Source: Bacteroidales bacterium UBA1410 (lineage in GTDB: Bacteria > Bacteroidota > Bacteroidia > Bacteroidales > Dysgonomonadaceae). Taken from it: a DNA stretch of 64,000 bases. The first letter of the stretch is position 1. Each line of letters opens with the position of its first letter. The stretch spans positions 102,239 to 166,238 of the forward strand of contig DBPW01000033.1 of assembly GCA_002305015.1 (NCBI GenBank), written 5' to 3'. The notes under the pieces are model-generated. The model was not told the DNA's origin. It did no database searches and saw only the letters and a list, made by a program, of their open reading frames with translations. Shown here piece after piece: positions 1-7,668 of the stretch. Both the position numbers and the translations under genes were made by a program.

Positions 1-12
1 GTAATCGAATAA
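1..12 (+). CDS. 3' end of an upstream gene, probably the biotin carrier subunit
   Basis: The first 12 bases read Val-Ile-Glu-stop in frame 1. Biotinyl carrier domains often end in a similar hydrophobic-Ile-Glu tail, and a biotin carrier or carboxyltransferase subunit is the expected neighbour upstream of a decarboxylase beta subunit. With only three residues this is a guess supported mainly by context. Confidence 0.3.
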   Translation, partial: VIE

Positions 13-25
13 AAAACCGGATATA

Positions 26-1183
26 ATGAATGCATTATTATCGTTAGGAAACAATTTGCAGACTTTTTGGGAATTTACCGGTTTTGCCAATGCCGAAACA
101 GGGCATATCATCATGATTCTGGTGGGATTATTGTTTATCTTTCTGGCTATCAAATTTGAGTTTGAGCCTCTTCTTTTAATTCCTATCGGGTTCGGCATAC
201 TTATTGGTAATATTCCTTTCAACGAAATGGCCAATTTAAAAGTTGGAATATACGAAGAAGGATCTGTACTGAATATTCTTTATCAAGGAGTAATAGAAGG
301 ATGGTATCCGCCACTCATTTTTTTGGGTATCGGAGCAATGACCGATTTTTCGGCACTGATTGCCAATCCCAAACTAATCTTGATAGGTGCTGCCTGTCAA
401 TTCGGTATATTCGGAGCCTATATCATTGCCTTACAACTGGGATTTGAGCCGAACCAAGCGGGAGCCATAGGAATTATCGGAGGAGCCGACGGGCCTACAG
501 CCATTTTTCTATCATCAAGACTAGCACCCAACTTGATGGGAGCAATTGCCGTATCTGCATATTCATACATGGCATTAATCCCGATTATACAACCTCCGTT
601 CATGCGACTGCTAACTACTAAAAAAGAGCGGGTAATCCACATGAAAGCTCCGCGCGTCGTATCTCAAACCGAAAAAATCATGTTCCCTATAGTCGGATTG
701 TTGCTTACTGCTTTTATAGTTCCATCGGGGCTACCCTTGCTGGGAATGTTATTCTTCGGTAATCTACTCAAAGAATCGGGTGTAACTCGTCGTTTAGCCG
801 AAACGGCACGCGGTCCTCTCATTGATATCGTCACCATCCTTTTAGGATTGACCGTGGGTGCATCTACTCAAGCTACCACATTTTTAACGGCACAGTCCGT
901 TAAAGTATTTATTATTGGAGCGCTATCCTTTATTATCGCAACCATTGCAGGAATTCTTTTTGTCAAGTTTTTCAATTTGTTTTTGAAGAAAGGCAACAAG
1001 ATCAATCCACTCATCGGCAACGCCGGTGTTTCGGCCGTACCCCACTCAGCTCGAATTTCCCAAGTGTTGGGACTGGAGAGCGATCCAAGCAACTATTTGC
1101 TGATGCATGCCATGGGGCCTAATGTTGCCGGAGTGATCGGATCGGCTGTTGCTGCCGGTATTATGCTTGGTTTCTTGGGCTAA
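26..1183 (+). CDS. oadB: Sodium-translocating decarboxylase beta subunit, copy 1
   Basis: Inner-membrane beta subunit of the oxaloacetate/methylmalonyl-CoA/glutaconyl-CoA decarboxylase family, which couples decarboxylation of the carboxybiotin carrier to Na+ export. The 385-residue length is normal. It carries the family signature GGADGPTAI with the ion-site Asp at about residue 155, the segment AYSYMALIPIIQPP, and the C-terminal NPLIGNAGVS motif (Asn327, Gly331, Ser336) that lines the Na+ path in characterised homologues. Many hydrophobic helices are visible. It sits 165 bp before a second, divergent copy, and the substrate-specific carboxyltransferase lies outside the window, so the acyl substrate cannot be named. 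Confidence 0.93.
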   Translation: MNALLSLGNNLQTFWEFTGFANAETGHIIMILVGLLFIFLAIKFEFEPLLLIPIGFGILIGNIPFNEMANLKVGIYEEGSVLNILYQGVIEGWYPPLIFLGIGAMTDFSALIANPKLILIGAACQFGIFGAYIIALQLGFEPNQAGAIGIIGGADGPTAIFLSSRLAPNLMGAIAVSAYSYMALIPIIQPPFMRLLTTKKERVIHMKAPRVVSQTEKIMFPIVGLLLTAFIVPSGLPLLGMLFFGNLLKESGVTRRLAETARGPLIDIVTILLGLTVGASTQATTFLTAQSVKVFIIGALSFIIATIAGILFVKFFNLFLKKGNKINPLIGNAGVSAVPHSARISQVLGLESDPSNYLLMHAMGPNVAGVIGSAVAAGIMLGFLG

Positions 1184-1348
1184 CGCCGATAAAGTGAAAT
1201 AAAACGGTATCCCGTTACTCGTAAACACATTTTTTGAAAATATCCAACAAGATTGCGTTTTACCTGCTACGGAAAACTAAAAACAATCATAAATTTTGGA
1301 AGTGAATAATTCAAAAATGGTTAATTATCTATTAATGGAGAAATTATT

Positions 1349-2506
1349 ATGGGATTAGAGCAATTAATGCCTGCAATCGCGTTAATGACATGGCAGGACT
1401 TGGTTATGATCGCTATCGGGCTCATTCTTATTTATTTGGCTATTGCCAAAAATTATGAACCCACGTTATTGTTGCCGATTGGGTTTGGAGCCATTTTGGT
1501 AAACATACCCTTCTCATCGGCTATTACACAAATAGATCCGGCTACGGGACAAGCTATGGAGGGAGTATTGAATACCTTTTTCAATGCAGGAATAGTTACA
1601 GAAATTTTCCCGTTGCTGATATTTGTTGCCATTGGCGCAATGATAGATTTTTCGCCACTATTTCGCAATCCATCGTTGTTGCTGTTTGGAGCCGCTGCTC
1701 AGTTCGGTATCTTTATGACTATGATTTTTGCTTCGTTGCTGGGATACGATTTAAGAGAAGCTGCTTCCATCGGAATTATCGGTGCAGCCGACGGACCTAC
1801 ATCTATTGTAGTAGCATCCCGATTTGCACCTAATCTGCTCGGTCCTATTTCAGTAGCTGCATATTCTTATATGGCTCTTGTACCCATTATTCAACCTCCG
1901 GTTATACGACTGTTGACGACCAAAAAAGAACGATTAATCCGGATGTCCACAGCGGGAAGTTACAACAAAAAAATATCGAAAAAGGCACTGATAGCATTCC
2001 CTATTGTTGTGACGATTGTAGCCGGAATCATAGCTCCGTCATCGTTAGCCCTTATCGGTTTTTTGATGTTCGGTAATTTGATACGCGAATGCGGAGTACT
2101 AAACAAGTTGTCGTTAGCAGCACAAAACGAATTGGCAAGTCTGGTAACCCTGCTGTTGGGTATTACCATTGCCAGCACCATGACATCCGATCGTTTTATC
2201 CGTGTGGATACGCTCATCATTATTGCCTTAGGATTATTTGCTTTCATTTTTGATACATTTGGCGGCGTAATTTTTGCAAAATTCATGAATCTGTTCCGTA
2301 AAGAAGGAAATAAAATTAATCCGATGATCGGAGCATGTGGAATATCGGCATTCCCTATGTCCGCTCGCGTAATTCATCAGATGGGTCAGAAAGAAGACCC
2401 GTTCAATTACCTGCTCATGCCCGCCGTCAGTGCGAATGTAGGAGGTCAAATCGGGTCTGTTGTAGCCGGTGGTATTATCTTAACATTGGTTCCATTATTT
2501 GCATAA
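1349..2506 (+). CDS. Sodium-translocating decarboxylase beta subunit, copy 2 (divergent paralogue)
   Basis: Second OadB-family protein, also 385 residues, with a clear ribosome-binding site (GGAG) 9 nt before the ATG. It keeps the ion-site Asp (GAADGPTS, about residue 148), the AYSYMALVPIIQPP segment and the NPMIGACGIS motif. It departs from copy 1 and from typical OadB at the C-terminus, where the usual MGPNVAGVIGSAVAAG is replaced by VSANVGGQIGSVVAGG. It therefore looks functional rather than a decaying duplicate. Followed after 12 bp by a small gamma-like subunit. Whether the two betas form one complex or serve two carboxyltransferases cannot be told from here. Confidence 0.9.
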   Translation: MGLEQLMPAIALMTWQDLVMIAIGLILIYLAIAKNYEPTLLLPIGFGAILVNIPFSSAITQIDPATGQAMEGVLNTFFNAGIVTEIFPLLIFVAIGAMIDFSPLFRNPSLLLFGAAAQFGIFMTMIFASLLGYDLREAASIGIIGAADGPTSIVVASRFAPNLLGPISVAAYSYMALVPIIQPPVIRLLTTKKERLIRMSTAGSYNKKISKKALIAFPIVVTIVAGIIAPSSLALIGFLMFGNLIRECGVLNKLSLAAQNELASLVTLLLGITIASTMTSDRFIRVDTLIIIALGLFAFIFDTFGGVIFAKFMNLFRKEGNKINPMIGACGISAFPMSARVIHQMGQKEDPFNYLLMPAVSANVGGQIGSVVAGGIILTLVPLFA

Positions 2507-2518
2507 AAACAGATCATT

Positions 2519-2701
2519 ATGACACAAGCAATAGAAAAAACACTGGAAATTGCAGGTATAGGAATAATCGGAGTATTCATTTTTATGGTTATCTTTTACC
2601 TGCTGATTCGTGCACTCGATAAATTTTTACCCTATAAAGAAGAGGTGAGTACAGAAGGAAATTCTGTTGATGTGGAAACCGAAGATGACACCCAAAATTA
2701 G
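2519..2701 (+). CDS. Small single-span membrane protein, OadG/MmdD-like gamma or delta subunit
   Basis: A 60-residue protein with one hydrophobic helix (about residues 11-31) and a charged acidic tail rich in Glu, Asp and Thr. This is the architecture of the OadG/MmdD subunits that assemble sodium-pumping decarboxylases. Position 12 bp after the second oadB and in the same direction supports that role. Sequence similarity in this family is weak, so the assignment rests on size, topology and place in the operon. Confidence 0.65.
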   Translation: MTQAIEKTLEIAGIGIIGVFIFMVIFYLLIRALDKFLPYKEEVSTEGNSVDVETEDDTQN

Positions 2702-2728
2702 GGGAAAATCACGGATAGATATCCATTT

Positions 2729-3613
2729 TTATTTTCTAAGATCGGCACCCCACATCAATTTATCACGAAGTGTTTTAAAAAAAGTATGGCTTAGACGTTT
2801 TACAACTTTCTGAGTATAGGGTGCTTTATAAACATCAATAAGGGTATGTTCATTGAATATTTGCGACTGTCCGTCGAGAGATACCAGATAGTGCTTGCTT
2901 CTGCTTTCAATTTTTAACGAAATACGGCTATCGTCTTCAACAACCAATGGCCTTGCCGTAAGACTGTGAGGAGCAATGGCTGCCAAAATAATGCTGGGCG
3001 ATGTGGGAACCAAAATAGGGCCGCCAATGCTAAGAGAATAGGCGGTGGAACCGGTAGGAGTAGCTATTACCAAGCCGTCGGCCCGATACGATGTCAAATA
3101 TTCACCATTGATATAAGCATGAATGGAAAGCATGGATGCCGTATCCTGTTTCAGAATGGCCACTTCATTTAATGCACAGATGCTACCAAAAGGATCGGGT
3201 TCATCTTTTGTGTCGATTCCGAGCAATATACGTTCTTCTATTCGATATTTATTTTCTACAATCTCCCGTAGCGTATCATCCAATTCATCGCAATTGATAT
3301 CCGCTAGGAATCCTAATCTCCCGGTATTAATTCCCAAAATAGGTATTCCTTTATCGCCAATAATTGAAGCCGTGCGCAAGAAAGTACCATCGCCTCCCAC
3401 ACTCATTGCCATATCCACCGGCGGTGTTACATCAAAGAGTATGCACATAGGACGAATTTTATCTTGGATGTCGGGCGAAAGAGAATAAAAAAGCAAATCG
3501 GGCAGATAAAGATGAATGGAATATCTTTTTATGGCCTTACATACTGAAAATATATATTTTTCGAATTGAGGATCTCGATCAGAAGAAGTATTGCCAAATA
3601 ATGCTATTTTCAT
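2729..3613 (-). CDS. nadK: NAD kinase
   Basis: ATP-NAD kinase, which phosphorylates NAD to NADP in the cytoplasm. The diagnostic GGDGTFLR motif is at about residues 73-80 and the second conserved region containing ALNEVAI is in mid-protein, followed by the TGSTAYSLSIGGPI segment of the NAD site. An upstream in-frame TTG at 3631 would add six residues, but the ATG at 3613 gives the canonical start MKIALFG and a 294-residue product of normal length, so I use it. It follows the ACT-domain gene closely in the same direction, and pdxJ lies divergent beyond it. Confidence 0.95.
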   Translation of the reverse strand: MKIALFGNTSSDRDPQFEKYIFSVCKAIKRYSIHLYLPDLLFYSLSPDIQDKIRPMCILFDVTPPVDMAMSVGGDGTFLRTASIIGDKGIPILGINTGRLGFLADINCDELDDTLREIVENKYRIEERILLGIDTKDEPDPFGSICALNEVAILKQDTASMLSIHAYINGEYLTSYRADGLVIATPTGSTAYSLSIGGPILVPTSPSIILAAIAPHSLTARPLVVEDDSRISLKIESRSKHYLVSLDGQSQIFNEHTLIDVYKAPYTQKVVKRLSHTFFKTLRDKLMWGADLRK

Positions 3614-3633
3614 ATCCGTATTATTGATCAAAA

Positions 3634-4011
3634 TTACATGTTGAGATAAAACAACAACTCCTGAAGACGCTCTCTTTGTATATCGTTGATTTCGCCTTCT
3701 TTCATGTAATAATAAATGACATTATAATTGAACCGCTCAAAACTACGCAATACAGGGGTAAGATCCGAAATATCCAATTTAATGGATATAAGAAGTGTTG
3801 AACCATCCGAAACCGGCAAAACAGATAAACTCATCACATGAGCATTGTTACTCTCAATGATTCGTGCAATTTCGGTGAGTGTGTAATCTTTCGAAGGTAC
3901 CTCTAAAATAATTAAGGAATTTTCATTCTCCGTTAAATCGGCAAACTCCTCAGGCGAAATGTGTGAAGAAAATTTTTCTACCTGGTTTTTGATAAATTCT
4001 TTGGTTGACAT
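3634..4011 (-). CDS. ACT-domain protein, apparently a CBS-less version of the CBS-ACT protein next to nadK
   Basis: A 125-residue protein whose residues from about 33 on (IILEVPSKDYTLTEIARIIE through ...LRSFERFNYNVIYYYM) correspond, by recall of the family, to the C-terminal ACT-like half of the roughly 220-residue AcuB-like protein that precedes NAD kinase in Bacteroides. In those relatives the N-terminal half is a pair of CBS domains. Here only about 32 residues precede the ACT part and there is no room for more before pdxJ, so the nucleotide-binding CBS pair is missing. The remaining ORF is intact, starts with ATG and sits directly upstream of nadK, suggesting a working ligand-sensing remnant rather than a pseudogene. 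Function unknown. Confidence 0.75.
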   Translation of the reverse strand: MSTKEFIKNQVEKFSSHISPEEFADLTENENSLIILEVPSKDYTLTEIARIIESNNAHVMSLSVLPVSDGSTLLISIKLDISDLTPVLRSFERFNYNVIYYYMKEGEINDIQRERLQELLFYLNM

Positions 4012-4184
4012 GTTTAAAAAACGGTTTATTCGTATTATTTTTGTAGTTTGGTTTACAAAGATGGAAAAATTTTAGATACAGCGAACTTTTTATTGGCATT
4101 TTTATATTTTCTTTACTTTTTAATGCACAGGAGTTTTTTAATTTTAGGTTATCCATCTTGGAAACAGTTTAAGGAGTGTATGCT

Positions 4185-4916
4185 ATGACAAAATTAAGCG
4201 TTAATATCAACAAAATAGCCACCTTGAGAAACTCGCGTGGAGGCGATTTACCCAATGTAGTGCAAGTAGCGATTGACTGCCAGCGTTTTGGAGCCGACGG
4301 AATTACCGTTCATCCTCGTCCGGACGAAAGACACATCAAACGAAAGGATGTGTTCGATTTACAACCGAGAGTTTATACGGAATTCAATATTGAGGGGAAT
4401 CCTTCTCCGGAATTTATTTCGTTGATTAAGAAAATACGGCCAACTCAAGTTACCTTAGTTCCTGATGCTCATGACGCAATCACCTCCAATGCCGGATGGG
4501 ATACGGTCACTTATAAAGATTTTCTCACGGATGTGGTAAACGAGTTTCAGTCGTTAGGCATCCGAACTTCCATATTTGTAAATCCGGATCTCGAAATGAT
4601 AGAAGGAGCCTCTGCCATTGGAACTGATCGGATCGAGCTATATACCGGACCCTATGCAGAAATGTTTGAGAAAGATAAAGAAAAGGCTGTGGCTCCTTAT
4701 GTGGAAGCAGCAACACTGGCAAAAAAACTTGGCCTTGGCGTAAACGCGGGTCACGATTTGAATTTGAATAATTTAAACTATTTTCACGTTCATATACCAT
4801 GGCTTAGTGAGGTTTCCATAGGTCATGCCCTCATTTGCGATGCCTTATATATGGGACTCGAAAAAACAATAAAAGCGTATAAAAATTGTTTAAAGATGCC
4901 TGAAAATCAGGATTAA
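4185..4916 (+). CDS. pdxJ: Pyridoxine 5'-phosphate synthase
   Basis: Cytoplasmic TIM-barrel enzyme that condenses 1-deoxyxylulose 5-phosphate with 3-amino-2-oxopropyl phosphate to make pyridoxine 5'-phosphate (vitamin B6). Recognisable segments are LSVNINKIATLRNSRGG at the N-terminus, the GADGITVHPRPDERHI active-site region, and the C-terminal VNAGHDLNLNN and EVSIGHALI motifs. A GTG at 4176 overlaps the AAGGAG ribosome-binding site, so the ATG at 4185, spaced 8 nt from it, is the better start and gives 243 residues. Linkage to exbB-exbD-tonB downstream is a familiar Bacteroidales arrangement. Confidence 0.95.
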   Translation: MTKLSVNINKIATLRNSRGGDLPNVVQVAIDCQRFGADGITVHPRPDERHIKRKDVFDLQPRVYTEFNIEGNPSPEFISLIKKIRPTQVTLVPDAHDAITSNAGWDTVTYKDFLTDVVNEFQSLGIRTSIFVNPDLEMIEGASAIGTDRIELYTGPYAEMFEKDKEKAVAPYVEAATLAKKLGLGVNAGHDLNLNNLNYFHVHIPWLSEVSIGHALICDALYMGLEKTIKAYKNCLKMPENQD

Positions 4917-4991
4917 TCCTGCTGAATCACTATCTTTACAAGGCAAACAAAATCGAAGAAAAACAATAAATCAGTAAAGTAAATTATCGGA

Positions 4992-5702
4992 ATGAATTTG
5001 TTACAAATACCGACAGCAGCATACGACACCCTCCGGGAAATGGGGCAACAGGTAACGACTACCGTGGAACCCCCTGAAACAGCAATCAGTACTTTCGATC
5101 TTGCCATCAAAGGCGGATGGCTTATGATTGTACTCTTTGTTTTACTACTCCTTTCTATTTACGTATTGATTGAGAGGATCTTGGTACTCCGTAATGCAGG
5201 AAAAGAGGATGACTCCTTTATGAATCGTATCAAGGACTATATTCATGAGGGAAAAATTGAATCTGCATTGGCACTTTGCCGAAAGACCGATACTCCCGCT
5301 GCAAGAATGGTAGAAAAAGGCATTTCCCGTTTGGGACGCCCCATGAGCGATATTACAGAAGCAATCGAAAATGTTGGGAACATAGAAATTGCCAAACTCG
5401 AAAAAGGATTACCCATTTTAGCTACCACTGCGGCCGGTGCCCCCATGATTGGATTTCTCGGAACGGTTACCGGAATGGTTAAAGCTTTTATGAGCATGGC
5501 AAGTGCCGGTGTTAACGTAAATGTAAATATATTGTCAACAGGTATTTATGAAGCACTGATCACAACCGTAGGCGGACTTATCGTCGGCATTATTGCACTA
5601 TTCGCATATAACTATCTTACTACGCAAATAAAAGGGATTGTGAATAGGATGGAAATGCGCATCATGGAATTCATGGATATTTTGAATGAACCGGCAAATT
5701 AA
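4992..5702 (+). CDS. exbB: MotA/TolQ/ExbB proton channel family protein
   Basis: Inner-membrane component of the proton-motive-force motor that drives TonB. The 236-residue protein has a hydrophobic helix at about residues 42-62, a cytoplasmic loop, and the two C-terminal helices with the family motif GFLGTVTGMVKAF and the region GIYEALITTVGGLIVG. First gene of an exbB-exbD-tonB operon (12 and 31 bp gaps). Specific TolQ function is less likely because the third gene is TonB-like and no pal or tolB follows. Confidence 0.93.
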   Translation: MNLLQIPTAAYDTLREMGQQVTTTVEPPETAISTFDLAIKGGWLMIVLFVLLLLSIYVLIERILVLRNAGKEDDSFMNRIKDYIHEGKIESALALCRKTDTPAARMVEKGISRLGRPMSDITEAIENVGNIEIAKLEKGLPILATTAAGAPMIGFLGTVTGMVKAFMSMASAGVNVNVNILSTGIYEALITTVGGLIVGIIALFAYNYLTTQIKGIVNRMEMRIMEFMDILNEPAN

Positions 5703-5713
5703 GGAGTATTTTC

Positions 5714-6121
5714 ATGGCATTAAAACAACGCTTTAAGATAGAACCGACCTTCAGTATGGCATCGATGACCGATGTTATTTTTCTGTTGTTGATCTTTTTC
5801 ATGATCACATCTACTATCGTTGTGCCGAATTCGATTAAAGTTTTGTTGCCAAAATCGCAACAACAAGCTCAAGCCAAACCACTTACACGAATAACTATCG
5901 ATAAAAATCTAAATTATTACGTAGCAAACGGAAACGAGACAGAACGTCAAGTACCCTTTGAGGAAATTGTACCTTTTCTGCAAGCGGCTTATCGAGCAAA
6001 CCCCGACGTATATGTAGCGCTCTACGCAGACGAAAGCGTTCCTTACGGGGAAATTGTGAAAGTGCTTGATATTGCAAACAAACATAAATTTAAAATAGTA
6101 TTAATGACGCGACCAAATTAA
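5714..6121 (+). CDS. exbD: ExbD/TolR biopolymer transport protein
   Basis: A 135-residue protein with one N-terminal membrane helix (about residues 20-38) preceded by SMASMTDVIF. The Asp in this segment is the protonatable residue conserved in ExbD, TolR and MotB. The remainder is the periplasmic domain. It forms the motor with the adjacent ExbB and energises the TonB-family protein encoded directly downstream, serving the receptors such as those at 24.1 kb and possibly 58.8 kb. Confidence 0.93.
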   Translation: MALKQRFKIEPTFSMASMTDVIFLLLIFFMITSTIVVPNSIKVLLPKSQQQAQAKPLTRITIDKNLNYYVANGNETERQVPFEEIVPFLQAAYRANPDVYVALYADESVPYGEIVKVLDIANKHKFKIVLMTRPN

Positions 6122-6152
6122 GGGGTTTTTCTTCAAGAATTACTATTTCATA

Positions 6153-6929
6153 ATGGAAAAAGAAAAAATAGGTGGAATTATCGGAACAATTATTTTTTCG
6201 GGATTGCTCCTGATTATCCTCTTGTTTTCCTATTTTACCATCACTCTCCCGTCACAGGAATTGGAAGGCATCCCGGTCATGTTCGGTACAGAAGAAAATG
6301 CGGGAGGATCTACAGAGCCAATGATGACCGAAACATCGGATATTTCAACACCTCCTATCCCCACTCACGATCCCGAATCGCCACTTATCACGCAAAACGA
6401 CGAACCATCGATTGATGTAAAAGCTCAACGTGAAGAAGAGCAACGTCAAGCCCGATTGGCAGAACAACGTCGTTTAGAAGAAGAAGCTGCAAAGCGTAAA
6501 CGCGAGGAAGAAGCCCGTCGTAAAGAAATTAACCGACAAATGTCGGGATTATTTGGAGAAAATGCCTCAGGAAGCAGAGGCAACACCGAGGGAGCAGGGA
6601 CCCAGGGCGTTTCCACAGGAAATGCCGCACAAGGAGCACCAAAGGGCAGCGGAGGAATAGGGACGTATGATCTTAGCGGGCGGAGCTTGGGCCCGGGAGG
6701 ACTTGTACAACCCCGATACACAGTGAACGATTATGGCACAGTGGTTGTTAATATAACGGTAGACCCTGCGGGAAATGTAATTCATGCCGAAATCGGACGA
6801 GGAACAAACACGCCTAGCCCTACGCTTCGGGAAGAAGCCTTACGGGCAGCGCGCAGCACCAAATTCAATGCCATTCAATCGGGAAACAATCAGCAAGGAA
6901 CCATTACATATAAGTTTAATCTCAATTAA
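6153..6929 (+). CDS. tonB: TonB-family energy transducer with a TolA-like charged helix
   Basis: A 258-residue protein with an N-terminal membrane anchor (about residues 8-30), a long charged segment at about 95-132 made of Arg, Lys, Glu and Ala (resembling the TolA helical domain), a Gly/Ser/Asn-rich linker, and a C-terminal TonB domain (YGTVVVNITVDPAGNV ... EEALRAARSTKFNA). It would span the periplasm and pull on TonB boxes of outer-membrane receptors. Unlike classical TonB it lacks a Pro-Lys/Pro-Glu stretch. Cotranscription with exbB-exbD supports the role. Confidence 0.85.
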   Translation: MEKEKIGGIIGTIIFSGLLLIILLFSYFTITLPSQELEGIPVMFGTEENAGGSTEPMMTETSDISTPPIPTHDPESPLITQNDEPSIDVKAQREEEQRQARLAEQRRLEEEAAKRKREEEARRKEINRQMSGLFGENASGSRGNTEGAGTQGVSTGNAAQGAPKGSGGIGTYDLSGRSLGPGGLVQPRYTVNDYGTVVVNITVDPAGNVIHAEIGRGTNTPSPTLREEALRAARSTKFNAIQSGNNQQGTITYKFNLN

Positions 6930-6946
6930 TAAAGCAAAAAATCACA

Positions 6947-7510
6947 ATGAAAAAAGTCGCCTTATTTTTAGCAAACGGCTTCGAAGAAATAGAAGCTCTC
7001 GGAACAGTAGATGTATTACGAAGAGCCGAGATCCCGGTACAAACGGTGTCTGTTTCTAATGAGTTGAAAGTGACCGGAGCACACCATATCACCGTTATTG
7101 CGGATACGTTGTTTACAACCATGGATTTCTCCGATATCGATGTTTTGGTTTTGCCCGGCGGCATGCCGGGTGCAAAAAACTTAAGCGAACACAAAGGAGT
7201 GAAAGAACAAATAAAAACATTCGTTACAAAAGGAAAATATGTAGCGGCAATTTGTGCTGCACCTATGGTGTTAGGCGGGTTAGAACTGCTTAAAGGCAAA
7301 AAAGCTACCTGTTACCCCGGATTTGAGCCTCAACTTATCGGAGCAAATATAACCGGAGAAAATGTGACGGTTGACGGGAAAATCATTACCGGGAAAGGTC
7401 CCGGCTTAATGTTTGATTTTGCGTTGCAACTTGTGGAAATAATTGCCGGAAAGGAAACACGCAAGAAAGTGGCCGAAGGATTATTGTGGGAAAGAAAAAT
7501 ATCCGATTAA
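6947..7510 (+). CDS. DJ-1/YajL family protein (DJ-1/PfpI superfamily)
   Basis: A 187-residue single-domain protein matching the DJ-1/YajL subgroup. The nucleophile-elbow sequence AAICAAPMVL places the reactive Cys at about residue 103 and the conserved acidic partner at Glu16 in GFEEIEALG. Members protect against oxidative and carbonyl stress and have been credited with glyoxalase or deglycase activities, which remain debated. It follows tonB by 17 bp and is probably transcribed with it. No export signal is present, so a cytoplasmic location is expected. Confidence 0.88.
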   Translation: MKKVALFLANGFEEIEALGTVDVLRRAEIPVQTVSVSNELKVTGAHHITVIADTLFTTMDFSDIDVLVLPGGMPGAKNLSEHKGVKEQIKTFVTKGKYVAAICAAPMVLGGLELLKGKKATCYPGFEPQLIGANITGENVTVDGKIITGKGPGLMFDFALQLVEIIAGKETRKKVAEGLLWERKISD

Positions 7511-7568
7511 AAACAAAAAATCGATTATCGCATTTGAATCATTATTACCCCTAAATTCAAAAATTTAA

Positions 7569-7614
7569 GGTGCAAAGAATTGGTTTATACAGAAAAACAA
7601 TCTATCTTTGCACC
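7569..7614. repeat. 10-bp inverted repeat enclosing the rpsA promoter
   Basis: GGTGCAAAGA at 7569-7578 is repeated in inverted form as TCTTTGCACC at 7605-7614. The right arm overlaps the -7 element of the predicted rpsA promoter. It could be an operator, or it could be coincidence with a promoter-like sequence on the other strand. Confidence 0.5.
7580..7610 (+). promoter_or_regulatory. Promoter for rpsA (Bacteroidetes type)
   Basis: TTGG at 7580-7583 and TATCTTTG at 7603-7610 are separated by 19 nt, fitting the Bacteroidetes primary sigma-factor consensus (TTTG, 19-21 nt, TAnnTTTG). This leaves a leader of about 50 nt before the rpsA ATG at 7669. Confidence 0.75.
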
Positions 7615-7668
7615 GTTTTTTTAGCAACATAATGTCTAACTTATTTAATTAATTTTTTTACAAAACAC

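Noticed and set aside
2712..2740. Small GGAT/ATCC hairpin between the oadG-like gene and nadK
   Set aside because: Stem of only 4-5 bp; too weak to call a terminator despite T-rich flank.
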